Positions 51,955 through 61,020 of a stretch of DNA of 64,000 nt are shown in pieces. A program made the position numbers and the translations under genes. The stretch is from Haloarchaeobius sp. FL176 (GTDB taxonomy: Archaea; Halobacteriota; Halobacteria; Halobacteriales; Natrialbaceae). The stretch covers positions 37,623 to 101,622 of the forward strand of contig NZ_JANJYH010000011.1 in assembly GCF_024609245.1 (NCBI RefSeq), in the 5' to 3' direction. The stretch's first letter is position 1; every line of letters starts with the position of its first letter. The notes beneath the pieces are model-generated. The model made no database searches and was not told the origin of the DNA. It saw only the letters and a program-made list of their open reading frames with translations.

Positions 51955-52437
51955 ATGGCACACGACGTCCCCATCCGGGTCGACCACGTCGGCATCGCCG
52001 TCGAGTCGGTGGCCGACGCCGAACCAGTCCTGCTCGCGCTCGGCTGTGAGAAGATGAACGACGAGACCGTCGAGGACCGCTTTCGGTGGGTCTACTACCG
52101 TCTCGGTGACGCCTCGCGGGTCGAGCTCATCGAGCCCATCGAGGACGACAGCTTCCTCACGAGGTTCCTCGCGGAGAACGGACCCGGACTCCACCACGTC
52201 ACTCTGGAAGTCGCGGACCTGGACACCGTCGCGGACTCCCTCGAAGCCGGTGGGCTCAGCGTCGTCGACCGCGCCGAGTTCGACACCTGGACCGAGGCGT
52301 TCGTCTCGCCCCGGAACCCCACGGGAACGCTGTTCCAGCTGATGGAGTACCACGAGGACTACCCCGAGGGACGCGACCCACCCGAGGAGCTGTTCGTCAA
52401 CGGCGGGCGCGTCGAGGAGGTGGCCGCCCATGAGTGA
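51955..52437 (+). CDS. VOC family protein, methylmalonyl-CoA epimerase-like
   Basis: 160 residues. The pattern VDHVGIAVESVADAEPVL at the start and GPGLHHVTLEVADLDTVAD is that of methylmalonyl-CoA epimerases, but the last metal ligand, usually Glu in GxLIEL, reads Gln (GTLFQLMEY). It thus might be an epimerase with altered metal binding or another VOC enzyme. An ATG at 51925 would add 10 residues. It overlaps the next gene by 8 nt. Confidence 0.75.
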   Translation: MAHDVPIRVDHVGIAVESVADAEPVLLALGCEKMNDETVEDRFRWVYYRLGDASRVELIEPIEDDSFLTRFLAENGPGLHHVTLEVADLDTVADSLEAGGLSVVDRAEFDTWTEAFVSPRNPTGTLFQLMEYHEDYPEGRDPPEELFVNGGRVEEVAAHE

Positions 52438-52870
52438 CGACCCCGAGGAGGCTGACGACGCCAGTGGGAACGAGGAGCCGGTCGCCGAGGAGGTCCGGGA
52501 GCGCATCGAGTCCGACCCGTTCTGCGAGAAGCTCGGCATCGAACTCGTGGACCTCGGCCCGGGAACGGCCACGCTGGAGCTGACCATCACCGAGGACATG
52601 CTCAACTTCCACGGAACGCCACACGGCGGTGCGGTGTACTCACTCGCGGACGCCGCCTTCGCCGCCGCCTCGAACTCACACGGGACGACGGCCGTCGCGC
52701 TGGAGACCAACATGAGCTACCTCGACGCCGTCGAGGTCGGCGACACGCTCCGCGCCGAGGCCCGGGAGACCCACATGGCGGGGCGGACCGCGGAGTACCA
52801 GATACCCGTCACTGACGGGGGCGAGCGGGTCGCGACGTTCCGGGGGCGCGTCTACCGCTTCGTGGACTGA
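52430..52870 (+). CDS. PaaI-type thioesterase (hot-dog fold)
   Basis: 146 residues after an acidic head. The motif LNFHGTPHGGAVYSLADAAFAAASN is the PaaI/4HBT signature with the catalytic HGG and Asp (LADAA). VALETNMSYLDAV is also typical. In phenylacetate degradation, PaaI hydrolyses dead-end CoA esters; PaaK is close downstream on the other strand. Translationally coupled to the epimerase-like gene. Confidence 0.88.
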   Translation: MSDDPEEADDASGNEEPVAEEVRERIESDPFCEKLGIELVDLGPGTATLELTITEDMLNFHGTPHGGAVYSLADAAFAAASNSHGTTAVALETNMSYLDAVEVGDTLRAEARETHMAGRTAEYQIPVTDGGERVATFRGRVYRFVD

Positions 52871-52919
52871 ACCGGGTAATTTCATCACTCTCTTTGCTCT
52901 AAGACAGGAATCAATCAGA

Positions 52920-53191
52920 CGCTCGAGAGGACTGTCCAGCGGTTGCTGTCGCCGACTGGGCTCGTCCTGTTCCTCGCCGCGTTCCCGTTCGTCGCTGAGC
53001 TGTTGCACGTCGTCGGCGTCGGCGACGAACAGCCGCGTCCGGACGACATCGGCGAGGGATGTCTCGGCCTCCGCCAGTGCCGACTCGACGTTCCGGAACG
53101 CCTGCATCGCCTGTGCGTGAGGGTCCCCCTCGCCGACGAGTTCTCCATCGTCGTCAGTGTCTGTCCTCCCGGAGACGTGCGTGCGCCGCAT
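52920..53191 (-). pseudogene. decayed RidA (YjgF) family gene
   Basis: From the ATG at 53191 the frame reads MRRTHVSGRTDTDDDGELV, then EGDPHAQAMQAFRNVESALA and SLADVVRTRLFVADADDVQ, all typical of RidA. But the N-terminal segment normally present between the first strand and the VSGxT strand is missing, and after DDVQQLSDERERGEEQDEP the C-terminal end (RPATxxVEV, LIDPExLVEIE) is not recognisable, with the frame running on into antisense of the PaaI gene. It is a remnant of a gene with an internal deletion and a lost end. RidA deaminates reactive imines and enamines. Confidence 0.6.
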
Positions 53192-53299
53192 GGCTCTCTC
53201 GACGGGTGACGACAGCAAGAAAGTACGTGCAGCCTGCGGTTCGACGACGGTGCCGGCTACTCCCCGCGGTGACCCCGGTAGCGGAGGCGACGGGGGAGT

Positions 53300-54592
53300 T
53301 TACTCTTCCCGGTGGTCGAAGACGCGCTTGACCTTGCCGACCTCGGTGCGCTCGATGACGCCGGGGCCGACGACCTCGACCTCGTCGGGCTTCACGTCGA
53401 GGACTTCGTTTAGCTTGCCCTCGATGTCCCGCTCGAGTTCCTTGTGGCTGCCGTCGTAGGACTCGTCGTGCTCGACGGTGAGTTCCATCGTGTCGAGGTT
53501 GCCCTCACGGTAGAGGTCGATGCGGTAGTAGGGCGCGACGTCGGCCATGTCGACCATGACCTCCTCGATCTGGCTCGGGTAGACGTTGACGCCACGGATG
53601 ATGAGCAGGTCGTCCGCCCGTCCGGTGATGTTGTCCATCCGGACGATGGTGCGCCCGCACTCGCACTCCTCGTAGTTCAGGCGCGTCATGTCGCCGGTGC
53701 GGTACCGGATCATCGGGAACGCCTCCTTCGTGAGCGACGTGATGACGAGCTCGCCCTCCTCGCCTTCGTCGAGAACCTCGCCGGTTCTGGGGTCGACGAC
53801 CTCGGGGTAGAAGTGGTCCTCCCAGAGGTGCAGGCCGTCCTGTGCTTCCTCGCACTCGATGGAGACGCCCGGTCCGATGATTTCGGAGAGGCCGTACACG
53901 TCGACTGCTGTCACGCCCAGTGCCTCCTCGATCTCCTCGCGCATCGGGTCGGTGAACGGCTCGGCCCCGATGACGACACGTTCGAGCGGGAAGTCCTTGA
54001 TGTCGAGACCCCGCTCCTCGGCGGTTTCCGCGAGGTAGAGGCAGTACGACGGCGTACACGAGAGCACGTCGGAGCCCATGTCCTGGAGCATGTCGAGCTG
54101 GCGCGACGTGTTGCCACCGCCGGTCGGAATGACACAGGCACCGAGCTCCTCGACGCCGTCGTGGAAGCCGAGGCCACCCGTGAACAGCCCGTAGCCGTAG
54201 GAGTTCTGGACCACGTCGCCCTCGCGGACGCCGGCGGCGTACAGCGACCGGGCCATGACCTCGTGCCAGACCCCGAGGTCGTCCTCGGTGTAGGCGACGA
54301 TCTTCGGCTTGCCCGTCGTGCCGGAGGAGGCGTGGACGCGGCGGAGCTCGCTGTGGTCGACGGCGAACAGTCCGTCCGGGTAGTTGTCGCGGATGTCCTC
54401 CTTCGTGGTGAACGGGAGCTCCGAGATGTCGTCGACGCTCTCGATGTCCGCCGGTGCGATGCCAGCGTCCTCGAAGGTCTCCCGGTACCAGGGCACGTTC
54501 TCGTACACGTGCTCGACGGTGTTCCGGAGGCGTTCGTTCTGCAGTTCGGTCAGTTCGTCGCGTGACGCGGTTTCGATGTCGTTGTATGTCAT
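53300..54592 (-). CDS. paaK: phenylacetate-CoA ligase
   Basis: 430 residues. The P-loop-like motif RVHASSGTTGKPKIV, the adenylation motif VDVYGLSEIIGPGVS, and the late GRADDLLIIRGVNVYPSQIEE are the diagnostic PaaK signatures. It activates aryl acids (phenylacetate) to CoA esters. Located upstream, on the same strand, of the Liv ABC genes, which are read before it; together they look like an uptake and activation unit for aromatic or branched acids. A Cys pair (YEECECGRT) is also normal for PaaK. Confidence 0.93.
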   Translation of the reverse strand: MTYNDIETASRDELTELQNERLRNTVEHVYENVPWYRETFEDAGIAPADIESVDDISELPFTTKEDIRDNYPDGLFAVDHSELRRVHASSGTTGKPKIVAYTEDDLGVWHEVMARSLYAAGVREGDVVQNSYGYGLFTGGLGFHDGVEELGACVIPTGGGNTSRQLDMLQDMGSDVLSCTPSYCLYLAETAEERGLDIKDFPLERVVIGAEPFTDPMREEIEEALGVTAVDVYGLSEIIGPGVSIECEEAQDGLHLWEDHFYPEVVDPRTGEVLDEGEEGELVITSLTKEAFPMIRYRTGDMTRLNYEECECGRTIVRMDNITGRADDLLIIRGVNVYPSQIEEVMVDMADVAPYYRIDLYREGNLDTMELTVEHDESYDGSHKELERDIEGKLNEVLDVKPDEVEVVGPGVIERTEVGKVKRVFDHREE

Positions 54593-54656
54593 ATGTCGTG
54601 ACTGTGGACGTTCGTAGTATCCGTTTCGCGTGCTGTACCGTAAGATTTGGTGAGGG

Positions 54657-55376
54657 TCACATGCTGATGCCGAGGTGTCGGTCGCGGACCTCCTCGTCGG
54701 CGTCTAGCTCCTCCGGTGTGCCCTCGTAGACGATGCTCCCCTTGTCGAGGATGTAGACGCGGTCCGCCAGCGCGGAGGCGACGGCCACGTTCTGCTCGAC
54801 GAGCAGGACCGTGATGCCCTCCTCGTTGAGCTCGCGGACGAGGTCGGCGACTCGCTCGACGATGATGGGTGCGAGCCCCTCCGTCGGCTCGTCCAGCAGG
54901 AGCAGGTCCGCCCCGGCGACGAGCGCCCGCGCGATGGCGAGCATCTGCTGTTCGCCGCCGGAGAGGTCGGTGCCCCGGCTATCCTTGCGCTCGCGGAGGT
55001 TCTCGAAGGCGTCGAGCTCCCAGATGTCCTCGACGCTCCGGCGGTGGGCGGTGTCCGCACCGCCGAACCGGCCCATCTTCAGGTTCTCGGTCACCGTGAG
55101 GCCGGGGAAGACCCGGCGCTCCTCCGGGACGAACCCGATGCCGTCCCGCGCGACCGTCTCCGAGGACGAGCCGGTGATCTCCTCGCCGCGGAACCGGACT
55201 TCCCCGGCGGTCGGTTCGACCACGCCGACGATGCTCCGGAGCGTCGTCGTCTTGCCGACGCCGTTGCGGCCGACGAGCGTGACGACCTCGCCCTCCTCGA
55301 CGTCCATCGTGACGCCCGAGAGCACCTCCGTCTCGCCGTAGCCGCCGTGGACGTCCGCCAGTTCGAGCAGGCTCAC
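54657..55376 (-). CDS. livF: branched-chain amino-acid-type ABC transporter ATPase LivF
   Basis: 239 residues, starting with GTG (GTGA overlap with the stop of livG). Walker A GRNGVGKTT, signature LSGGEQQMLAIARAL, Walker B LLLLDEPTEGLAP are intact. LivF-specific ending (GSIVYEGTPEELDADEEV). Third from the front in the liv operon, 64 bp before paaK. Confidence 0.93.
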   Translation of the reverse strand: MSLLELADVHGGYGETEVLSGVTMDVEEGEVVTLVGRNGVGKTTTLRSIVGVVEPTAGEVRFRGEEITGSSSETVARDGIGFVPEERRVFPGLTVTENLKMGRFGGADTAHRRSVEDIWELDAFENLRERKDSRGTDLSGGEQQMLAIARALVAGADLLLLDEPTEGLAPIIVERVADLVRELNEEGITVLLVEQNVAVASALADRVYILDKGSIVYEGTPEELDADEEVRDRHLGISM

Positions 55377-56185
55377 AGCACACCACCGCCGAGGTAGGCC
55401 TGCTGTACCTGCTCGTTCTCGGCGACGGCCTCCGGTGGCCCGGTCGCCAGCTCCTCTCCGCGGTTCAGCACCGTGATGCGGTCGGACGCGTTCATGACGA
55501 GTTCGATGTCGTGTTCGATGAGTAGCACGGTCCGGTCGCCGAGCACCTCGCCGATGAGCTCCATCGTGGCGCGGGTCTCCTCGGCACTCATGCCGGCGGT
55601 CGGTTCGTCGAGCATGACGAGCTGGGGGTCCGTCGCCAGCACGAGCCCGATCTCCAGTCGGCGACGGTCGCCGTAGGCGAGCGTGCTCGCCTGTTCGTGG
55701 CCGCGCTCGGCGAGCCCGATGCGCGAGAGCACGTCGTCGGCCCGACCGTTCAGGTCGTCGAACGAGTCCTTGTGCCGGAAGACGTTCTCGACCGGCGAGC
55801 GCCCCTGAAGGACCGCCTGTGCGGCCAGTCTGACGTTCTCTCGAACGGAGAGCCCGCCGAAGACGTTCGTGATCTGGAACGAGCGGCCGATACCGCGGTG
55901 GACGCGCTCGTGCGGCCGCAGCTTGGAGACGTCCTCGCCCTCGAAGATGACCGACCCCTCGCTCGGCAGCAAGGCCCCCGAGATGAGGTTGAACAGGGTG
56001 GTCTTCCCGGCGCCGTTCGGCCCGATGATGCTCCGGAACTCGCCCTGTCCGACCTCGATATCGAGGTCGTCGACGGCGACGAGTTCACCGAAACGTCGAG
56101 TCAGTCTCTGCGTCTCGAGCACCGGCTCGCCGCCGCCGAACGACGCTTCCCTGGTGTCGTCCGTCTGGTCGTCCGTCGCCGCCAT
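55373..56185 (-). CDS. livG: branched-chain amino-acid-type ABC transporter ATPase LivG
   Basis: 270 residues. Walker A GPNGAGKTTLFNLISG, the LivG-type signature LAYGDRRRLEIGLVLA, Walker B VMLDEPTAGMSAEE. An acidic head of about 20 residues precedes the domain. Its ATG shares the last base of the permease stop codon (TGATG). Confidence 0.93.
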   Translation of the reverse strand: MAATDDQTDDTREASFGGGEPVLETQRLTRRFGELVAVDDLDIEVGQGEFRSIIGPNGAGKTTLFNLISGALLPSEGSVIFEGEDVSKLRPHERVHRGIGRSFQITNVFGGLSVRENVRLAAQAVLQGRSPVENVFRHKDSFDDLNGRADDVLSRIGLAERGHEQASTLAYGDRRRLEIGLVLATDPQLVMLDEPTAGMSAEETRATMELIGEVLGDRTVLLIEHDIELVMNASDRITVLNRGEELATGPPEAVAENEQVQQAYLGGGVL

Positions 56186-58209
56186 CAGTCGGACACCTCC
56201 GTGGGCTCACCCTCCGGGGGTGACTCCGACGATGACTCCGTGTACTGTTTCAGCAGCGACGGAATCGAGACGAGGCCACGCGGCACGAAGATGACGAACA
56301 GGACGAAGACGATGCCGAGCACGCCCTGCCACTGCTCGATACCGACGTCGAGCAGTATCTCCTCCAGCGACAGGTAGCCGGCCGCCCCGACCATCGGGCC
56401 GTACAGCGTGCCCATCCCGCCGAGCAGGGTCATGACGATGACCTCGCCGGACAGCAGCCAGTCGAGGAACCCGGGCGAGGCGCGCCCGAGGTTCTGGGTC
56501 GCGCGCAGCCCGCCGGCGAGTCCCGCGAGCGCTCCGCTGACGACGAACGCCCGGCGCTTGTACGCCGTCGTATCGTAGCCGAGGAACGACGCGCGCTGTT
56601 CCGACTCGCGGATGGCTTGCAGTACACTCCCGAACGGCGCGTCGATGAGCCGCCGGGAGACGAGGTACGAGCCGACGACGAGCGCGACGATGACGTAGTA
56701 GTACAGGTGGATCTCCCCGAGCAGGGAGACGTCACCGAACTCCGGCCCCGACGAGAGGCCGTAGTAGAACGCGTCGGCGCCGATGCCGTCCTCGCCGTTG
56801 GTCAGCGCCGGGACGGTCGGGAGGCCGAGCGAGGAAAGCGTCGGGTTGAACTGCTCGCGCAGACCGGGCAGCTTCAGCGACAGGCTGGCGAACAGTTCGG
56901 CGAACGCCAGCGTGATCATCGAGAAGTACACGCCGGAGACGCGGATGGACAGGTAGCCGACGACCCAGGCGATGAGCGCCGCGACCACGATGCCGGCGAG
57001 CAGCGCGAGCCAGATCGAGGGCACCAGGTACAGCGAGAACAGCACCGTCGCGTACGCGCCGAGGCCGTAGAACAGCACGTGCCCCAGCGAGACGAGGCCG
57101 GTGTACCCCATCACGAGGTCGAGGCTCAGGGCGAACAGCGCCCAGATGAGTATCTCGACGAGGATGCTGTTGATGTAGAACGCACCGTAGAGCACCCCGA
57201 TACCGAGCGGAGCGAGCAGGAGCAACGCGACGACGCCCACCCCGATCAGCCGTCGTTGTCTGCCGCTCAGTATGCCGCTCCCGGCGGCCGTGAGCAGTTC
57301 ACCCCCTTCGCCGGGGTCGTGCCACTCCGGGCTGCCGAACAGCCCCTGCGGCCGGACGAGCAGGACGCCGATCATGAGCAGGAAGACGACGAGTCCCTCC
57401 AGGAACGGCACCTGCCACTGGACGAGGACCTGCACGACGCCGACGAGCAGGCCGCCGGCGACCGCACCGCGGAAGCTCCCCAGTCCGCCGAGCACCACGA
57501 CGATGAACGCCGGGATGATGACCGAGCCACCCATTCCGGGGCCGACCGACTGCCGACCCGCGAGGATGACCCCGCCGACGGCGGCGAGGAACGCACCGAA
57601 CGCGAAGACGAACGTGTAGTAGCGGTCGATGTCGATGCCGAGGTGACGGACCATGTCGCGGTCCATCGAACCGGCGCGGACGACCAGCCCGAAGCGCGTG
57701 CGTTCGAGCATCAGCCACGCGCCGAGCGCGATGAGCGACCCGGCGACGATGACGAAGTAGCTGTACAGCGTCTTCTGGAAGCCGAGTATCGAGACGGTCC
57801 CGGAGAGCACGCCGACGTCGATCGTCCCGAGCGGTTGTGTTCCCCAGACCAGCTCGATGGCGTCGACGAAGATGAGCACCAGCCCGAAGGTAAGCAGGAT
57901 GTGGTACAGCGGGTCCCTGCCGTACAGCGGTCGGACGGTCAGCCGCTCCAACGCACCGCCGAGTACCGCGACCGCGAGTGGCGCAACGATGAGCGCGACC
58001 CAGAAGTTGCCGATGCCGGCGGTCGTGATAGCGACGCCGAAGTACGCGCCCAGGGCTAACAGCTCCCCGTGGGCGAAGTTGATGACGTCCATCACGCCGA
58101 AGATGATGGACAGTCCCGCCGCGAGGAGGACGTACACCATCCCCACGGTCAGCCCGTTGACGAGCTGATCGAGGAGGCTGACACCGAAGCTCGCTTGCAG
58201 CGCTACCAT
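56185..58209 (-). CDS. livHM: fused LivH-LivM permease
   Basis: 674 residues joining two permease subunits that are usually separate. The first half (to about 290) is LivH-like (FGVMDVINFAHGELLALGAYFGV); a linker (FGSPEWHDPGEGGELLTAAGSG) leads to a LivM-like half with MGYTGLVSLGHVLFYGLGAYA and the late coupling-loop segment SEQRASFLGYDTTAYKRRAF. About sixteen hydrophobic helices in all. The fusion enforces one-to-one subunits. Start 1 bp after the binding-protein stop. Confidence 0.9.
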   Translation of the reverse strand: MVALQASFGVSLLDQLVNGLTVGMVYVLLAAGLSIIFGVMDVINFAHGELLALGAYFGVAITTAGIGNFWVALIVAPLAVAVLGGALERLTVRPLYGRDPLYHILLTFGLVLIFVDAIELVWGTQPLGTIDVGVLSGTVSILGFQKTLYSYFVIVAGSLIALGAWLMLERTRFGLVVRAGSMDRDMVRHLGIDIDRYYTFVFAFGAFLAAVGGVILAGRQSVGPGMGGSVIIPAFIVVVLGGLGSFRGAVAGGLLVGVVQVLVQWQVPFLEGLVVFLLMIGVLLVRPQGLFGSPEWHDPGEGGELLTAAGSGILSGRQRRLIGVGVVALLLLAPLGIGVLYGAFYINSILVEILIWALFALSLDLVMGYTGLVSLGHVLFYGLGAYATVLFSLYLVPSIWLALLAGIVVAALIAWVVGYLSIRVSGVYFSMITLAFAELFASLSLKLPGLREQFNPTLSSLGLPTVPALTNGEDGIGADAFYYGLSSGPEFGDVSLLGEIHLYYYVIVALVVGSYLVSRRLIDAPFGSVLQAIRESEQRASFLGYDTTAYKRRAFVVSGALAGLAGGLRATQNLGRASPGFLDWLLSGEVIVMTLLGGMGTLYGPMVGAAGYLSLEEILLDVGIEQWQGVLGIVFVLFVIFVPRGLVSIPSLLKQYTESSSESPPEGEPTEVSD

Positions 58210-58210
58210 C

Positions 58211-59494
58211 TTAGAGGGAGCACTCGGTCTCCTCGCACGGGATCATGGCGTCGGGCCCCTCGACCTTCGAGAGGAGCTCGACGTCCGCCATCTCTCCCGA
58301 GTCGGGCTCGACGCACTGGCCCATCCACGTCGGGTTGAGCGCCTGGTGGTCGCAGGCCCGGAACTGGTTGGTGCCGAGGATGGAGTCCATCTCCAGTCCC
58401 TCCAGCGCGTCGATGACGTCGTCGACGTTGGTCGAGCCGGCCTCCTTGATGCCCTCCGCGGTCATCATGACGGACTGGTAGCCGACCCGGGCGAAGTTGT
58501 CCGGCGGCGCGCTGGTCTCGTCCATGTTCATGTACGCCTCGCGGAAGGTGTTGTTCTGCGGGTTGTCGATGTCCGCGACGTACCGGACACCGCCGTACAG
58601 CCCGTACGCCGCCGGGCCGAGCGCCCGACGGACGACCTGGAAGGACATCGTGGGTGCCATGATGTCCTTGTCCTCGGTGATGCCGGCCTCGACGGCCTGT
58701 GCCGTGAAGTTGATGAGGTCGCCGCCGGTCATCCCCACGACGACGACGTCGGCGTCGGAGTTGTCAATCTGGGAGATGTACGTGTCGAAGTTCGTGGAGC
58801 CGAGCTGCGAGGCGGTGCTCCCGGTGATGGTGAGGTTCGCGTCGGCCTCGCGCATCCGGGATTCGACACGGTTCCGGACGGACGTGCCGTAGGCGTAGTC
58901 CGCGATGTGGAACCAGACGTTGTTCCCGAGGTTGTTGACAGTGTACTCGGAGACCGCCTCGGCGATCTGTGCCGTGTTCGTCTCCGCGCGGAAGACGTAC
59001 TGGTTGCAGCCGCTCCCGGTGACCGGAACCGCGGCTCCGCCGGGGTTGTAGATGACCTCCTCGTCGGCGGCGAGTTCGTTCAGTGCCAGAGCGACGGAGC
59101 TCGAGATGGCCCCCATGATGAAGTTCGCACCGTCCTCCTCGACGGCCCGCCTGGCTGCGTCGACGGAGGCGGTGTCTTCGGTCTGGCCGTCCTTGTAGAC
59201 GCCCTCGATCTCGAAGTCGAAATCGTCGTCCTCCTGAAGCGTCTCGATGGCGAGCCGCGCGCCGTACCGCTGTCCGGGCGCGAGACCGCTGTACGAGCCG
59301 GACATCGGGCTGACGACGCCGTAGGTGATCGTATCGGAGCTGCCACCACCGCCACCGATGTTGTCGAGACAGCCGGCCAATCCGAGAGCACTCGCCCCTG
59401 CCGTCGCCCGAAGGAAGTTACGACGGGACCCGAAACCACTGGATTCCCCTTTATTACTGGTGCGCTGCTTGCGATTACTGGTACCCCGTGCCAT
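58211..59494 (-). CDS. livK: LivK-type substrate-binding lipoprotein
   Basis: 427 residues. Tat signal (GSRRNFLRATAGAS) and lipobox (LAGC) give a lipid-anchored extracellular binding protein; after a Gly-rich linker (NIGGGGGSSDTI) the type I periplasmic fold begins (YGVVSPMSGSYSGLAPGQRYGARLAI). The ligand could be a branched amino acid, urea or an organic acid; with paaK in the operon an aromatic acid is plausible (inference). The gene begins the operon. Confidence 0.93.
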   Translation of the reverse strand: MARGTSNRKQRTSNKGESSGFGSRRNFLRATAGASALGLAGCLDNIGGGGGSSDTITYGVVSPMSGSYSGLAPGQRYGARLAIETLQEDDDFDFEIEGVYKDGQTEDTASVDAARRAVEEDGANFIMGAISSSVALALNELAADEEVIYNPGGAAVPVTGSGCNQYVFRAETNTAQIAEAVSEYTVNNLGNNVWFHIADYAYGTSVRNRVESRMREADANLTITGSTASQLGSTNFDTYISQIDNSDADVVVVGMTGGDLINFTAQAVEAGITEDKDIMAPTMSFQVVRRALGPAAYGLYGGVRYVADIDNPQNNTFREAYMNMDETSAPPDNFARVGYQSVMMTAEGIKEAGSTNVDDVIDALEGLEMDSILGTNQFRACDHQALNPTWMGQCVEPDSGEMADVELLSKVEGPDAMIPCEETECSL

Positions 59495-59505
59495 GCATGA
59501 ACAAT

Positions 59506-59525
59506 TATTAAATAGACCCTAAATC
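59506..59525 (-). promoter_or_regulatory. promoter region of the liv-paaK operon
   Basis: Two TATA-like strings on the minus strand: GATTTAG (about 25-31 bp before the ATG at 59494) and TATTTAATAA (about 12-21 bp). The former has the right spacing for a leaderless start. Confidence 0.45.
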
Positions 59526-59671
59526 AGTTCGCCCGCACATATCCGGGGTATTTATGGAGTACAAATCACTTCTCGATGGCACAATCCCGGTTCCGTCACG
59601 GAGAAACGCGAAAAATACGACGGAGAGTTGTGTCCTCTAGTTTTATGTCCGGTGCCGAGTAGACCGCAGGT

Positions 59672-60406
59672 ATGTACAAGCACGTCGCACTGCTCGTGCG
59701 CAAGGAGGGAATGAGCCACGACGAGTTCATGGACTACTGGCAGCACAACCACTCGCCGCTGGCGAAGGACATCGAGGGCGTCGTGCGCTACCAGACGGTG
59801 TACCCGACCGACCCCGAGAATGCCGAGTTCGACGGTATCGCGGAGTTGTACTTCGAGACGCTCGACGACCTCCACGAGGCACTCGGCAGCGAAGGCTCGC
59901 GCGACTACGACCCCACGCGGGAGGTCGCTGCCCAAGCGCGCGAGGACGTGAACAACTTCCTCGATGTCGAGGAGCGCCCCCGGTTCATCGGCGAGGAGAA
60001 GGTCTGGAAGAACGAGGTCGACGGCGACACCGACGGCCTCTACAAGCACAGCGCGTTCCTCGTGCGCAAGGAGGGGATGAGCCACGAGGAGTTCCGCGAG
60101 TACTGGGAGAACAACCACTCGCCGCTGGCGAAGGATATCGAGGGCGTCGTCCGCTACCAGACGGTGTATCCGACCGACCCGGAGAACGCCGAGTTCGACG
60201 GCGTCGCAGAGCTCTACTTCGAGACGCTCGACGACCTCCACGAGGCCCTCGGTAGCGAAGGCTCGCGCGACTACGACCCGACGAAGGACGTCGCTGCCCA
60301 GGCCCGCGAGGACGTGAACAACTTCCTCGCCATCGAAGAGCGCCCGCGCTTCATCGGGGAGGAGACGCTCCAGAAGAACGATGTCGGGGACTTCGAGGGG
60401 TACTGA
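59672..60406 (+). CDS. EthD-domain protein with two near-identical domains
   Basis: 244 residues made of two EthD/dimeric alpha-beta barrel domains, residues 2-118 and 124-240. Each holds VRKEGMSH, NHSPLAKDIEGVVRYQTVY, PENAEFDG and GSRDYD. By my hand alignment about 99 of 117 positions are the same. Since EthD domains act as dimers, the tandem gene makes a built-in dimer. EthD proteins take part in degradation of ethers and in polyketide-like reactions. Start is supported by a GTTTTATGT element 30 bp upstream. The next gene follows after one base. Confidence 0.88.
   Translation: MYKHVALLVRKEGMSHDEFMDYWQHNHSPLAKDIEGVVRYQTVYPTDPENAEFDGIAELYFETLDDLHEALGSEGSRDYDPTREVAAQAREDVNNFLDVEERPRFIGEEKVWKNEVDGDTDGLYKHSAFLVRKEGMSHEEFREYWENNHSPLAKDIEGVVRYQTVYPTDPENAEFDGVAELYFETLDDLHEALGSEGSRDYDPTKDVAAQAREDVNNFLAIEERPRFIGEETLQKNDVGDFEGY
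59675..60025 (+). repeat. internal tandem duplication, first copy
   Basis: First of two copies of about 351 bp (period 366 bp) inside the EthD gene; the partner is at 60041-60391. Long runs are identical at DNA level too, for example around CGCTACCAGACGGTGTA. Confidence 0.75.
60041..60391 (+). repeat. internal tandem duplication, second copy
   Basis: Second copy, offset 366 bp from the first. Synonymous and replacement changes are spread through it, so the copies have diverged somewhat, mostly at the ends of the domain. Confidence 0.75.
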
Positions 60407-60407
60407 G

Positions 60408-61007
60408 ATGACCGAGCCGGACTACGAGGCGCAGGTCCGCGACGCCTACCCGGAGCTCGACCGCATCGAGGAGGACGAGCTACGAGACCAGGTCGTCGAG
60501 GCCTGGACGCTCGGCCTCGAACGCGGCGGCTGGCAGGACATCGCGGACATCCCGTACGCCTGGAACATCCACGAGGTGACCAACGTCGAGCACGTCCGCG
60601 GCGTCACCAAGATCGCCATCGAGTCCGCCGAGATACAGCGCGAGTTCCACGGGGCCGACCCCGACGTGGACGTCGTCGTCGCCGCCTGCCTGCTCCACGA
60701 CGTGGGCAAGGCCTACGAGTACGTCGACTTCGTCGACGCAGAGCTACTCGACGAGCCCGACCGCGAGCACTACGCCAGCGAGGAGATTCCCCACTCCATC
60801 TCCGGCTACGCGCTCGCTCACGAGGTCGGCTGTCCGCTCGCCGTCCAGCGTGCCATCCCGCACTTCCTCGGCGAGGTCCCCACCCGCACCATGGAGGCCG
60901 AACTCGTCAAGAGCGCGAACTCCGCCTCCTCCAACGCCATCACCCAGTCCGCCATGGGCATCACCCTGAAGGAGTGGGTCGACGAGTACAGCCAGACCCA
61001 GAACTGA
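60408..61007 (+). CDS. HD-domain hydrolase
   Basis: 199 residues. The HD motifs NVEHVRGVTKIAIE, VVAACLLHDVGKAYEYVD, HSISGYALAHEVG and IPHFLGE are typical of metal-dependent HD hydrolases of small size. A one-base gap from the EthD gene makes co-transcription and reinitiation likely. Substrate unknown. Confidence 0.85.
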   Translation: MTEPDYEAQVRDAYPELDRIEEDELRDQVVEAWTLGLERGGWQDIADIPYAWNIHEVTNVEHVRGVTKIAIESAEIQREFHGADPDVDVVVAACLLHDVGKAYEYVDFVDAELLDEPDREHYASEEIPHSISGYALAHEVGCPLAVQRAIPHFLGEVPTRTMEAELVKSANSASSNAITQSAMGITLKEWVDEYSQTQN

Positions 61008-61020
61008 GCCGGTCGCGGAA

